Translations under genes and position numbers: made by a program
Part shown: positions 1 through 8,248 of the stretch, one piece after another
How the letters are laid out: every line of letters starts with the position of its first letter
Position numbering within the stretch: position 1 is the stretch's first letter
Notes under the pieces: model-generated
What the model was told of the DNA's origin: nothing
Seen by the model: the letters and a program-made list of their open reading frames with translations, nothing else
The model's database searches: none
NCBI RefSeq assembly: GCF_000812945.1
Contig: NZ_JSYM01000001.1
Coordinates: 620,001 to 684,000, forward strand
From: Flavobacterium sp. AED
GTDB taxonomy: Bacteria > Bacteroidota > Bacteroidia > Flavobacteriales > Flavobacteriaceae
Reading direction: 5' to 3'
Length of the DNA stretch: 64,000 bases

Positions 1-8
1 ATGAAATA

Positions 9-1544
9 ATGGCAAGCAGTAAAGCGGAAGATAAAAAGTACTATGAATTATGGCAGCAGTTTCGGGACAACACCCGAAAAGCCACACCTATTGACTTAAA
101 GGAAAGTGTAGTCGATAAACAAAACCGTGTCTCCAAACTCGAAAAGAACCCGGAGCAATGGTTTAAATACTATTTCCCGAACTTCTACACTTCGGAACCG
201 GCACCGTTTCATATCAAAGCTACCAAGCGAGTTTTATCCAATCCTGAATGGTATGAAGTGCGTTCCTGGTCTCGTGAATTTTCAAAGTCCGGGCGTACAA
301 TGATGGAAGTTCTTTTATTGGCCATGACAGGCAAAAAGAAAAACATCCTTATGGTTTCCAGTACGTACGATAATGCCGAACGTTTGCTGTTACCATACAA
401 AGTAATTTTAGAGTGCAACAATAGGATTATCAATGACTATGGCGCACAGGAAAGCATTGGTGGTTGGGAAGCGGGCGAGTTTGTAACCAAAAAAGGAGTT
501 TCATTTCGTGCGCTTGGTTCCGGGCAATCTCCAAGGGGAACCCGTAAAGACGAGGTGCGTCCGGACTGTATTTTAATCGATGATATTGATACAGACGAGG
601 AGTGCCGAAATGCGCAACGTATCAAAGAAAAAATCAAATGGATTGAAGAGGCTTTGTATGGTACACGTTCGCTTTCAAATCCATTGTTGTGGATTGCCTG
701 CGGAAATATCATTGCAAAATATTGCTGTATTACTGAAATGGCTAAAAAAGCCGATATCCACGAAATTATAAACATCCGTGATAAGGATGGAGTTTCAAAT
801 TGGCCTGCTAAAAATACCGAGGCTTTAATTGATCGGGCGCTTTCCAAAATTTCATGGAGCGCACAACAAAAAGAATACTACAATAATCCCGTAAGCGATG
901 GCGATGTATTCGAAAAGATAAAATACGACAAATGTCCGCCGTTGAAATCGTGCGACAATGTATTGGTATATGCCGATCCATCCACCTCAAATAAAGACCG
1001 TGGCGTAAACAAACAAGCCTCATATAAATCAGTGGGAGTTATTGGTAAAAAGGGTTCTAAATACTACTTATACAAAGTTTGGATTAAGCAAACCAACAAC
1101 TCCAAGTTTGTGAGTTACCTGTACGAAGCCTACAATTATTTAGCGATGCACGAGGTAGATGTGAAGCGTATTTATATCGAAAATAACTCACTGCAAGCAC
1201 CACATTACGAGCAAGTAATCCAACCCGAAATAAAAAAGCAAGGCGCACTTGTAAACATTCATTTGCCAATCACGGCAGACACTCGAAAGAAAACAGACAA
1301 GTTTTTCAGAATCGAGGGAACGCTAGAACCAAAGAACCGAATGGGTAATTTGATTTTCAACATTGCCGAAAAGAATGACCCTGATATGAGAGTCATGGAG
1401 GACCAAATGACCAGCGTTTCAGAAAAAGCAAAAATGATGGATGGACCCGATATGTTAGAAGGTGGGGTTTGGATTTTAGAAAACAAAACCGTGCAAATGG
1501 AAGGCGGTTACAGTTTTGGAGCAGTTAATAACAGAAAATATTAA
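9..1544 (+). CDS. Mu-like phage terminase large subunit
   Basis: This is the ATPase-nuclease motor that packages phage DNA into the prohead, 511 aa. A Walker A-like segment lies at residues 86-98 (SWSREFSKSGRT) and a Walker B segment with paired aspartates at 187-194 (CILIDDID). The C-terminal nuclease half has acidic residues at D323 (YADPS), E391 (IYIENN) and D481 (DGPDML). The length and the following DUF1320, DUF935, Mu F-like order match the gp28-type terminases of Mu-like phages. The ATG overlaps a TAA at 7-9 (TAATG), so an upstream gene, probably also phage, ends at the window edge and is likely translationally coupled. The protein looks intact. Confidence 0.88.
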   Translation: MASSKAEDKKYYELWQQFRDNTRKATPIDLKESVVDKQNRVSKLEKNPEQWFKYYFPNFYTSEPAPFHIKATKRVLSNPEWYEVRSWSREFSKSGRTMMEVLLLAMTGKKKNILMVSSTYDNAERLLLPYKVILECNNRIINDYGAQESIGGWEAGEFVTKKGVSFRALGSGQSPRGTRKDEVRPDCILIDDIDTDEECRNAQRIKEKIKWIEEALYGTRSLSNPLLWIACGNIIAKYCCITEMAKKADIHEIINIRDKDGVSNWPAKNTEALIDRALSKISWSAQQKEYYNNPVSDGDVFEKIKYDKCPPLKSCDNVLVYADPSTSNKDRGVNKQASYKSVGVIGKKGSKYYLYKVWIKQTNNSKFVSYLYEAYNYLAMHEVDVKRIYIENNSLQAPHYEQVIQPEIKKQGALVNIHLPITADTRKKTDKFFRIEGTLEPKNRMGNLIFNIAEKNDPDMRVMEDQMTSVSEKAKMMDGPDMLEGGVWILENKTVQMEGGYSFGAVNNRKY

Positions 1545-1547
1545 TAT

Positions 1548-1712
1548 ATGAGAGTAGTCATTTATCAAATAGGCGTGGATGTTCTAGGATTTCCAGTTTA
1601 CATGGAGCATAAAATTTACAAGATTTCAACAGAGCCAAATAGCAAATTTCACAAAGGAAAGTCTATTCCTTTAGGTCAGGTTATTGAACAAAAAATAACA
1701 AAACAACATTAA
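1548..1712 (+). CDS. small phage protein of unknown function
   Basis: A 54-aa ORF starting with MRVVIYQIGVDVLGFP fills the gap between the terminase and DUF1320 genes exactly, with 3 bases before it and 1 base after it. The tight packing in the late operon is the main support. I recognise no domain. It has no signal peptide or membrane segment, is basic at the C-terminus, and may be a small head-module accessory protein. Confidence 0.55.
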   Translation: MRVVIYQIGVDVLGFPVYMEHKIYKISTEPNSKFHKGKSIPLGQVIEQKITKQH

Positions 1713-1713
1713 C

Positions 1714-2142
1714 ATGTTTGTATCAAAAGAAGATTTAGGAAGCGCCATTTATGGCTATCAGGTGGAACAAATAACCGAGGGCGATGATGATTTAGTATTG
1801 CAGGCCATTAACGCAGCAATTGAAGAGGTTGGCGGTTATTTGGCCGGCAATTCTTTGTATGATGTTGCGAAAATTTTTGCCACTACAGGCGCAAATAGAA
1901 ACGCCTTGATTTTGACACATACGGTTACCATTGCAAAATGGTATATCGTGGAGCTGTGCAATGCCGATATTATTTATGAGCAAGCAAAAGAACGGTATGA
2001 CCGTGCCGTGTCCTGGTTAACTAAGTTATCCAAAGGAACGGTGACACTTGGCGGTTTACCAACAATTCCCATTGCAACGGGAGAAACTGAAACGGACACT
2101 TTTGGCTATGGCTCAAGAGTTAAATTTATACACGACAATTAA
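1714..2142 (+). CDS. DUF1320 family phage protein (Mu gp36-like)
   Basis: This 142-aa protein matches the DUF1320 family found in the head-tail joining region of Mu-like phages. The N-terminus begins MFVSKEDLGSAIYGYQ, the middle contains an alpha-helical segment around THTVTIAKWYIVELCNA, and the C-terminus is a Gly/Pro-rich tail. The family is thought to act in head completion or as a neck protein, and that role is inferred from synteny. It sits between terminase and portal, ends 2 bases before the portal start, and appears complete. Confidence 0.8.
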   Translation: MFVSKEDLGSAIYGYQVEQITEGDDDLVLQAINAAIEEVGGYLAGNSLYDVAKIFATTGANRNALILTHTVTIAKWYIVELCNADIIYEQAKERYDRAVSWLTKLSKGTVTLGGLPTIPIATGETETDTFGYGSRVKFIHDN

Positions 2143-2144
2143 TC

Positions 2145-3353
2145 ATGGCAACAGCAAAAAAAACAGCACCGGCAAAAGCGGGAGCCTTAGACAATACTAA
2201 ATTAGTCAATCAAATACTTCAAAAATCAATGTCCCGCGTTCGTCAGGATGTTGCTACTTGGAATACCGCTTTGACTATGGCACGAAAAGCCGAAAAGCCA
2301 AAACGTCATTTGTTGTATAATTTATACGATGAGATTTCTATTGATGGTTTGCTGACCTCCCAATTAGGAAACCGTCTGTTGAAATCATTAGCGACCAGTT
2401 TTATTATAGCTGATAAAAGCGGAAAGCAAAATGAGGAATTGACAGCATTACTCCAGGACAAAATTTGGGTGAATGAAATCAACAAGGCAATCCTTGGTTC
2501 TATTACACATGGCCACTCGGTTGTGGAGTTTGAATGGATAGGCATTGGCGACACACAAGATCTAAAATGTAGTTTAATAGACCGCCAAAACATAGAACCT
2601 CGTGAAGGTTTATTTTATCCAGATTACAACGGTGACAAAGCAATTCCATATCGTGCAATGGCAGAATATGGCACTTGGATTTTAGAGTTTGGCGATAGCA
2701 AAAACATAGGGCTTTTAAACAGTGCTGTGCCTCACGTTTTATTCAAACGTTTTGCGCAATCCTGTTGGTCTGAACTTTGCGAAATTGCGGGAATCCCTCC
2801 AAGAGTTATGAAAACCGACACTCAAAATGTGGCGATGCTTCGCAGAGCGGAGCGCATGATGAAAGATATGGGCGCAGCGGCTTGGTTCATTATTGACGAA
2901 AGCGAAAAATTTGAATGGGCGCAAGCTTCGAATGCGAATGGAGATGTTTATCAAAAGTTAATGACGTTTTGTAACAACGAAATCTCGATGCTAATTTCGG
3001 GTGCTGTGATGGGTCAGGACACTAAGAACGGTTCCCGTTCTAAAGAGTCTTCGATGCAAGATACATTGCAAACATTGGTTGATTCTGATTTGTCATTGAT
3101 TGAGCAATATTGGAATACTAAAGTAATCCCTGCATTAATCAATATTGGCGTGTTATCCGGTGACTGTGTTTTCTCTTATCCGGAGACGGAAGATATTGCA
3201 CAATTATGGGCAATGACAAAAGACACATTTCAACATTTTGAAGTTGACCCGCAATGGATTAATGACACTTTTGGTGTGAAAGTATTGGGCCCTAAAGTAC
3301 AACCAACAACACCCGCTGCCAATCTTTCATTGGATGGGAATTTTTTCGTCTAA
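2145..3353 (+). CDS. phage portal protein, DUF935 family (Mu gp29-like)
   Basis: This is the portal through which DNA enters and leaves the head, 402 aa. The N-terminus is rich in Ala, Lys and Thr. It is followed by the family core: HLLYNLYDEISIDG and SQLGNRLL at about 60-85, ITHGHSVVEFEW near 123, and the segment around GIPPRVMKTDTQN with the following RRAERMMKDMGAAAWFI at about 215-250. Length and order (terminase, DUF1320, portal, Mu F) are typical of Mu-like phages. No frameshift is visible. The reading frame of the next gene stays open back into the end of this one. Confidence 0.88.
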   Translation: MATAKKTAPAKAGALDNTKLVNQILQKSMSRVRQDVATWNTALTMARKAEKPKRHLLYNLYDEISIDGLLTSQLGNRLLKSLATSFIIADKSGKQNEELTALLQDKIWVNEINKAILGSITHGHSVVEFEWIGIGDTQDLKCSLIDRQNIEPREGLFYPDYNGDKAIPYRAMAEYGTWILEFGDSKNIGLLNSAVPHVLFKRFAQSCWSELCEIAGIPPRVMKTDTQNVAMLRRAERMMKDMGAAAWFIIDESEKFEWAQASNANGDVYQKLMTFCNNEISMLISGAVMGQDTKNGSRSKESSMQDTLQTLVDSDLSLIEQYWNTKVIPALINIGVLSGDCVFSYPETEDIAQLWAMTKDTFQHFEVDPQWINDTFGVKVLGPKVQPTTPAANLSLDGNFFV

Positions 3354-3385
3354 GCCCCAAATATTACAACCAATATTTCGGGGCT

Positions 3386-4237
3386 TTGAATAGCCGATTA
3401 TCATTTTTGTATGATTGCAATTGCGAAGATTGCAAAACTCAAATGTACACATTAGCCATTGGCGAAAGCAAAATTAAACCGCTTTTAAAGAGTGTTGAAA
3501 CGGCTTTTAAACAATTGCATAAAAAAGGGAATTACAAACCGGAAGATTTGGCGAAGACCAAAGCCTACAAAAATTTAGTTACACAAACGAGCCAAATTTT
3601 TAACGGCGCAATTGCTGACAATGATATTCCGGAAGCGATGGCAAAAAGCCTGAAAGATGATGCTTTCATTTTCTCCGGGCTTAAAACCAATGCGCAACTT
3701 GCTGAAGCTTCGAGATTGTTATTGACTGAAGACGGTAAAATTAAATCCTTTTCGGCTTTCTCTAAAGATGTGGAAAGTATCAAGGAAAACTACAATCAAA
3801 AGTATCTGGACGCTGAGTATCAGTTTGCGGTTTCCTCGGCACAGTCTGCAGGGAATTGGGCGAATATAAGCAACGATTACGATTTACAATATAGAACGGC
3901 GGGCGATGACCGTGTGCGTGATTCTCACGACAAATTGAGAGATACAACGTTACCACCGGATGACGCTTTTTGGTTGTCGTATTACCCACCAAACGGTTGG
4001 AGGTGTAGATGTACTGCGGTACAAGTTCGCAAAGGAAAATTTGAAGTAAGCGATAGCAAAAAGGCAATTGCTGAAGGTGAAAAAGCAACCTCACAAATTG
4101 ATAAAGATGGCAAAAACAAACTGGAGATTTTTCGTTTTAATCCTGGTCTTCAAAAAGTGGTATTTCCGCCGGCGCATCCGTATACTAAAGTTGCAGGCGC
4201 GAAAACGGTTCGAAAGGAGTTGAAAGATGGAAATTAA
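3386..4237 (+). CDS. phage head morphogenesis protein, Mu F / SPP1 gp7-like
   Basis: This minor head protein of the Phage_Mu_F family is about 283 aa. The family signature lies near residues 170-215: a DDRVRDSHDKLRDTTLPPDD segment, then PPNGWRCRCTAVQV. A CxxC pair (CNCEDC) lies close to the N-terminus. The start is uncertain. The TTG at 3386 is the only candidate near the portal stop, the frame is open upstream into the portal gene with no in-frame ATG seen, and the first internal ATG would remove the CxxC region. It overlaps the next gene by 11 bases. Function is inferred from family and synteny. Confidence 0.82.
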   Translation: MNSRLSFLYDCNCEDCKTQMYTLAIGESKIKPLLKSVETAFKQLHKKGNYKPEDLAKTKAYKNLVTQTSQIFNGAIADNDIPEAMAKSLKDDAFIFSGLKTNAQLAEASRLLLTEDGKIKSFSAFSKDVESIKENYNQKYLDAEYQFAVSSAQSAGNWANISNDYDLQYRTAGDDRVRDSHDKLRDTTLPPDDAFWLSYYPPNGWRCRCTAVQVRKGKFEVSDSKKAIAEGEKATSQIDKDGKNKLEIFRFNPGLQKVVFPPAHPYTKVAGAKTVRKELKDGN

Positions 4238-4775
4238 CGACTTAGAAAAGAAAATAACCCAAGATTTAGCGGTAGAATTAGCGGACGAGTTTGACCGTAA
4301 TTTTGAACGCAAAGCCTTTTTTACGGAAAAGTGGGCGAGTCCAAAAATAAACAATGCTCGTGGTTCTGTGATGAACCGCTCCGGGAACCTGAGACGCTCC
4401 ATTAAATATTCCGTGCGTGATGGAATGATTTTATTTAGTAGTTCACTGCCTTATGCATCTATTCACAATGAAGGAGGAGAGATAACGGTAACGGCTCAAA
4501 TGAAAAAATACTTTTGGGCGATGTACTACAAAGCCGTTGGTGGAATTACTACCAAAGTAGACGGTGGAGAAAGCAAGAGCAAAAAGAATGTAAAGCTTAC
4601 CGCAGAAGCCGCCAAATGGAAAGGATTGGCACTAATGAAAGTGGGACAAAAAATAAAAGTCGAAAAGCGTCAAATGGTTGGCGACCATCCACAAGTTGCC
4701 AAAATTGTAAAAGGCGTTATTGATGACAACATGGAACTATTTAACCAGGAACTAATCAAAAAATTTACCCGATGA
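4227..4775 (+). CDS. phage virion morphogenesis protein (GpG / tail completion-like)
   Basis: This 182-aa protein resembles the phage virion morphogenesis (GpG, tail completion S-like) family. The markers are SVMNRSGNLRRSIKYSV near residue 50, SSLPYASIHNEGGEI near 75, and a basic C-terminal half. These proteins help close the neck and join head to tail. The ATG overlaps the end of the Mu F-like gene, and its stop overlaps the next ATG (ATGA), so the three are probably translationally coupled. It appears complete. Confidence 0.78.
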   Translation: MEINDLEKKITQDLAVELADEFDRNFERKAFFTEKWASPKINNARGSVMNRSGNLRRSIKYSVRDGMILFSSSLPYASIHNEGGEITVTAQMKKYFWAMYYKAVGGITTKVDGGESKSKKNVKLTAEAAKWKGLALMKVGQKIKVEKRQMVGDHPQVAKIVKGVIDDNMELFNQELIKKFTR

Positions 4776-5224
4776 AAGAATTACTTTTAAACTTAGAAAC
4801 ACAACTTGCAACGGTTACGGCAATACAATACATTGATGAGGATTGGGGACAGCTTGACGATTATGGACCAAATCCTCCCGTGAAATGGCCGTGCTGTTTA
4901 GTTGACTTTGCCGATGCCGATTATAGTGAGATCGGAATAGATCGCTCTGCAACCCCGCAGAACCGACAACAGGCATTTGGGAGTGTCACTTTTAATTTTG
5001 CTAATCGAAAGATCACTAACAGCAGTAAAAACGCACCAATTAACCAAAAGGATCAAGCTTATTTATTGTTAGGTATAATTGAAGAGGTACACACAAAAAT
5101 ACATGGATTTCGTCCCGATGCAAATAGCGGTAGTTTAATACGTAAGAGTTTCAGAAGGGTAAAACGAGATGATGGAATTCAACAGTATCGTGTGATATAT
5201 AACATTGGTTTAAACAATGTTTAA
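4772..5224 (+). CDS. conserved phage protein, probable tail completion/terminator-like
   Basis: This 150-aa protein is coupled to the GpG-like gene through an ATGA overlap. The sequence is mixed alpha/beta with an acidic N-terminal half (YIDEDWGQLDDYG) and a basic C-terminal segment (IRKSFRRVKRDDG). By position it corresponds to the gp37-like gene that follows GpG in Mu-like phages, which is the basis for the tail-terminator suggestion; I do not recognise a named domain. It is the last rightward phage gene in the window, and its stop overlaps the stop of the opposing gene by a few bases. Confidence 0.6.
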   Translation: MKELLLNLETQLATVTAIQYIDEDWGQLDDYGPNPPVKWPCCLVDFADADYSEIGIDRSATPQNRQQAFGSVTFNFANRKITNSSKNAPINQKDQAYLLLGIIEEVHTKIHGFRPDANSGSLIRKSFRRVKRDDGIQQYRVIYNIGLNNV

Positions 5225-5466
5225 AACGACATCGTGAGCTGACTGTCTTTTATGGCTTGCAGTTCTTTGATTTCCTTATTGATTGGGGTACACAGAATAG
5301 TGTAAAGTGTTGTTCTTGAAATTGGGTAAACAGGAAAAATGTATTTCCTCCAAACAACGGTGGTGGGAATGTCCTCTGTCTTATGTAGCTTGTATAATTC
5401 CATAATAAGCTTGTAGCGTTGAAGCTTGTTATTTTGAATACCTATAGCTTGTTTTGTGAGGGACAT
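5221..5466 (-). CDS. small phage protein, possible HTH
   Basis: This 81-aa basic, mostly helical protein converges on the head cassette. The segment PISRTTLYTILCTPINKEI resembles a helix-turn-helix recognition region, as in small DNA-binding or Mor-like proteins, but I cannot assign a family. It has no signal peptide. It lies downstream of a strong bidirectional hairpin (5521-5549), which separates it from the rest of the leftward block, so it probably has its own promoter. Confidence 0.45.
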   Translation of the reverse strand: MSLTKQAIGIQNNKLQRYKLIMELYKLHKTEDIPTTVVWRKYIFPVYPISRTTLYTILCTPINKEIKELQAIKDSQLTMSF

Positions 5467-5520
5467 GTGACAAATTTATGTGTTTTTAGAATACAAAGCA
5501 ACTCAACTTTTTAAGCATAA

Positions 5521-5549
5521 AAAAAACCACCGTTATGGTGGTTTTTTTA
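5521..5549. terminator. bidirectional rho-independent terminator
   Basis: A perfect hairpin with arms AAAAAACCACC and GGTGGTTTTTT and loop GTTAT is flanked by A and T runs on both sides. It ends the leftward early/accessory operon just beyond the stop at 5551 and isolates the 81-aa gene. Confidence 0.8.
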
Positions 5550-5550
5550 T

Positions 5551-6027
5551 TTATGACCAATTGGTGATATGCCATTCATCGTCCGAGCCTTTCAATTTGA
5601 AATTAATTTTTGCCGGGCGGTTTATTAATTCCTGACTATTAAAGTCATCTACTGTTTTTTCAAGTTCGGCATCTGGTCTAAATACTTTTTTCCAAGTAGG
5701 GAATAAATCTAAATAACTACCCCAAACTTCATAAAATCGATAGGTTTTTGTTCCCACTATTTCGAGTGCTTTATTCTGACCTTCATAAAACACATTAAAA
5801 ACTATTTTAAAAGTCTTTTCACCAGAGCTATAACTTACAATATAATAATCTCCGTTTAAGCTTTCTTTTGCTTGTACAAACTCCCATTGCGTTTTAGCAT
5901 TCGTTGCTACATCATTTGCAAAAGAATTGGCTTGTGCTTGAGTAAGGGATTTTAATTGTTCTGGTCTGAACTGTGCCTGAGTAAATGAGCTTACCAATAA
6001 GGCAATAAGTAGTATTAGTTTTTTCAT
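5551..6027 (-). CDS. exported protein of unknown function
   Basis: This 158-aa protein begins with a clear signal peptide (MKKLILLIALLVSSFTQAQ, cleavage likely after TQA). The mature part is soluble with alternating strands. A central segment, GDYYIVSYSSGEKTFKIVF, looks like a cystatin/NTF2-like beta-sheet fold, but I cannot name a family. It is the last gene before the terminator at 5521. An exported protein at the end of a prophage early block is a typical position for a lysogenic-conversion or moron gene, which is inference only. Confidence 0.65.
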   Translation of the reverse strand: MKKLILLIALLVSSFTQAQFRPEQLKSLTQAQANSFANDVATNAKTQWEFVQAKESLNGDYYIVSYSSGEKTFKIVFNVFYEGQNKALEIVGTKTYRFYEVWGSYLDLFPTWKKVFRPDAELEKTVDDFNSQELINRPAKINFKLKGSDDEWHITNWS

Positions 6028-6054
6028 AAAATTTCAATTTACATTCAAATCTAA

Positions 6055-6189
6055 TCAATATTTATAAGATACAATTGCTATTGCAATTAAAAGTATTATT
6101 AATACAATAAATAAAACTCTCATCTTGCATTGATGACGACGGTCTATTTCTGCCATTTTTCTGTGATGATCTTCCCAAATTTCTTGCAT
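6055..6189 (-). CDS. small single-pass membrane protein
   Basis: A 44-aa ORF starting MQEIWEDHHRKMAEIDRRHQ has a polar, His/Arg-rich N-terminus followed by a hydrophobic helix (VLFIVLIILLIAIAIV) and a short SYKY tail. It lies in the leftward operon between two larger genes with no other coding potential in the gap. It could be a holin- or Rz-like accessory, but the sequence alone does not show this. Confidence 0.5.
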   Translation of the reverse strand: MQEIWEDHHRKMAEIDRRHQCKMRVLFIVLIILLIAIAIVSYKY

Positions 6190-6243
6190 TAGTTCAAAGG
6201 TATTAAGTTAGTTTTGTTATTCTTTACGGGATTCCTCATTTGC

Positions 6244-6777
6244 TTAATATTTTAAATCTGTCCAGTGGATAATCTTACCTTTGAAACCTTCGTTGAAGTA
6301 AGCAAAGAAATCTTCAACGGCATCAAAACCATCGTTTTGAGCAAGTTTAAAAATTTCATCATCGGTTAGCCATTTAATATCATCAATAATAACCGCTCTA
6401 ATCGGTGGTAAATCATTCATCAATATTTCTCGGTTAGAATAATAATCTATTTGAATGCTTTGAACACTCACCACTGGCAGAACCGGAGCAAACCGAAACA
6501 TATCTTTTTGACGGCAATTGATGAAGAAATCAATTTTTGTTCCTGGCTTCCAACGATCGGTTGCATCTTCCCGGATGGTGTGAATTTTAGGATTTGTCAT
6601 TCGTTCGTTCTCTTCGGGTAAGAAGTCCCACAGTTTACCAAATTGCTTCTCGTAATTATCTAGACAGGCAATGTATTGTGTATCGTCTTTAAAATTGTGC
6701 CTTAATAAACCCTCCCAAATCTTCTCTATAAAATAGGTTGGCTTTCCGTTCAATTGTGTGCTAAAGGGTAGTATCAT
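6244..6777 (-). CDS. phage protein, possible ASCH/PUA-like fold
   Basis: This 177-aa protein contains the segment PKIHTIREDATDRWKPGTKI (about residues 63-82) followed by beta-strand-rich sequence ending FKGKIIHWTDLKY. The IHTIR...W..G pattern resembles ASCH/PUA-like small domains common in Bacteroidota prophages. Function is unknown; such domains often bind RNA or modified nucleotides. It is 11 bases downstream of the 98-aa gene in the DGR operon, suggesting co-transcription. It is complete with no frameshift. Confidence 0.5.
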   Translation of the reverse strand: MILPFSTQLNGKPTYFIEKIWEGLLRHNFKDDTQYIACLDNYEKQFGKLWDFLPEENERMTNPKIHTIREDATDRWKPGTKIDFFINCRQKDMFRFAPVLPVVSVQSIQIDYYSNREILMNDLPPIRAVIIDDIKWLTDDEIFKLAQNDGFDAVEDFFAYFNEGFKGKIIHWTDLKY

Positions 6778-6788
6778 AATTTAATTTT

Positions 6789-7085
6789 TTAAGTGAATTC
6801 TAAATGCTCTGATTCTTTTATTATTGTTGTTGTGAATGGAAATTTGTCTTTTGGCACTTTCAGTATCATTTGCATTAGAATAGTCGAGCCAGTAAATAGA
6901 ACGTGTTTTGTTCCAGACTTTGCCAATTGGAGGATTAATAGCTTTGTCCCGGCTTTAACTTTTGAATCTTCAATCTTATAATCTAAAACGGATATTTCAG
7001 CGTTTAATAATTTATCTATTTTTATTTTGTCACCGGTAAAAGTGGATAGTTCTGCTTTTATGCCTAAATCTTTAAATGCTGTCAT
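6789..7085 (-). CDS. small protein overlapping the DGR reverse transcriptase gene
   Basis: This 98-aa protein starts MTAFKDLGIKAELSTFTGDK, and its start overlaps the end of the reverse transcriptase gene by 14 bases, so translation is probably coupled. The beta-rich sequence (TKHVLFTGSTILMQMI then FPFTTTIIKE) suggests an OB-like or single-strand-binding small domain, but no family is certain. It does not look like the helical-bundle accessory protein Avd of classical DGRs. Its coupling to the RT makes it a candidate DGR accessory factor or a replication protein. Confidence 0.55.
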   Translation of the reverse strand: MTAFKDLGIKAELSTFTGDKIKIDKLLNAEISVLDYKIEDSKVKAGTKLLILQLAKSGTKHVLFTGSTILMQMILKVPKDKFPFTTTIIKESEHLEFT

Positions 7086-8034
7086 TGGGTAGTAATTTTT
7101 TGAGTAAATGTTTGGAATTGCAATGTTTTGCCCATCCCATATAAGCGGCTATAGTTGCCTTGTTTTTTGTTTTAGATATTGCCTTAGCAAATCTTTTTTT
7201 AATCGATTTTCGAAGCAAAGTGTGAGTGTGATAGAACTTATAACCTATAAAATCAATCGAACGATCTTCGACGGGAAACACCTGATAAGTGTCTTTTACT
7301 TCCAGTTTTAAATTAGTCATTAAATACTGTTTAATTTCGAATAAAAGTTCATGCAAATGAGGTTTGTTGTTGGATAGAATTACGATGTCATCGGCATACC
7401 TGAAGTAATATTTTACGGCTTTGTTTTCTTTGATCCAGTGGTCAAAATAAGTAAGGTAGAAGTTAGCAAAATACTGGCTTAAATAGTTGCCAATAGGCAA
7501 ACCATCGGCACTGTCTATAATTTCATCCAGTAACCAAAGTAGTTCATTGTCCTTGAACTTTTTTCGAAGTAACGCTTTTAGTATATCATGATCTACATTA
7601 GGGTAGAACTTCACAATGTCTAACTTTAAACAGTACTTTGTATTATTCTGGTCCCGCAATGCCAGTTTAATATTTTTAGAAGCTGCATGTATGCCTTTTC
7701 CTTTAATACAAGCATAGCTATCATTTGTAAAAACCTTTACAAATATTGGCTCTAAAACATTCATTACGGCATGATGGGTGATTCGGTCAGGGAAGTAAGG
7801 AAGGCGAAAAACAAGCCTTTCTTTTGGTTCAAAAACGGTGAAGGTTGTATATTCAGAAGTTTTGTACCCTTTGTTTAAAAGCATTTCATGAAGTTTGAAA
7901 ATATTGCTTTCGGGTTCTTTGTCAAAAATTTTGACACCGTATTGATTGGCTTTGCCTTTTCGGGCTTTTGCTTCAGCAATCCTTAGATTGTCAATGGATG
8001 TAATTTGACTGTATATATTATTGAGTCGTTTCAT
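7072..8034 (-). CDS. DGR reverse transcriptase
   Basis: This 320-aa RNA-directed DNA polymerase copies the template repeat with adenine-specific errors so that the product can replace a variable repeat. Motifs in order: LKLDIVKFYPNVDH at about 136-149 (catalytic D139), GLPIGNYLSQ at 178-187, the IGNxxSQ form typical of DGR and related retroelement RTs, YRYADD-like FRYADDIVIL with the catalytic pair at 215-216, and IDFIGYKF near 265. Length is typical. It lies directly downstream of the template repeat (8142-8218) on the same strand. No maturase or endonuclease domain is seen, which argues against a group II intron. Assignment as a DGR rests on the adjacent TR/VR pairs. Confidence 0.93.
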   Translation of the reverse strand: MKRLNNIYSQITSIDNLRIAEAKARKGKANQYGVKIFDKEPESNIFKLHEMLLNKGYKTSEYTTFTVFEPKERLVFRLPYFPDRITHHAVMNVLEPIFVKVFTNDSYACIKGKGIHAASKNIKLALRDQNNTKYCLKLDIVKFYPNVDHDILKALLRKKFKDNELLWLLDEIIDSADGLPIGNYLSQYFANFYLTYFDHWIKENKAVKYYFRYADDIVILSNNKPHLHELLFEIKQYLMTNLKLEVKDTYQVFPVEDRSIDFIGYKFYHTHTLLRKSIKKRFAKAISKTKNKATIAAYMGWAKHCNSKHLLKKLLPNDSI

Positions 8035-8135
8035 TACTTTGCTTTGATTGGCTCGCTTTCGATTGCTCTACTAACGAACCTATTAAGAATGTGATTTTTT
8101 GCCGTGTTGGCAAGGTCTGTGGTGTTTAATATTTT

Positions 8136-8218
8136 AAGCTCAGGTGCGAGCTGACATTCGAATTCGTGTTCCAGTTATCGTAGTCGTTGTACGAAAAACT
8201 GCCACCTGAAGGAGAACT
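8136..8218 (-). repeat. DGR template repeat (TR)
   Basis: The 77-bp core (8142-8218) aligns without gaps to 8331-8407 (VR1) and 8710-8786 (VR2). Read on the minus strand the TR has 20 adenines. VR1 differs at 14 of them and VR2 at 16, and none of the 57 other positions differs in either copy. This is the adenine-specific signature of mutagenic homing. The TR is rich in AAC/AAT codons in the frame of the targets. Homology resumes briefly at GCTT (8136-8139) after a 2-base mismatch, as expected for IMH versus IMH* sequences. It lies in a 214-bp non-coding gap between the VR1 gene and the RT. Confidence 0.93.
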
Positions 8219-8248
8219 ACAGCAACGACACCACACAACCTCAATTAT

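Noticed and set aside
7072..8034. Group II intron or retron reverse transcriptase
   Set aside because: No maturase or endonuclease domain, no intron boundaries and no msr/msd-like RNA. The adenine-specific TR/VR pattern next door points to a DGR.
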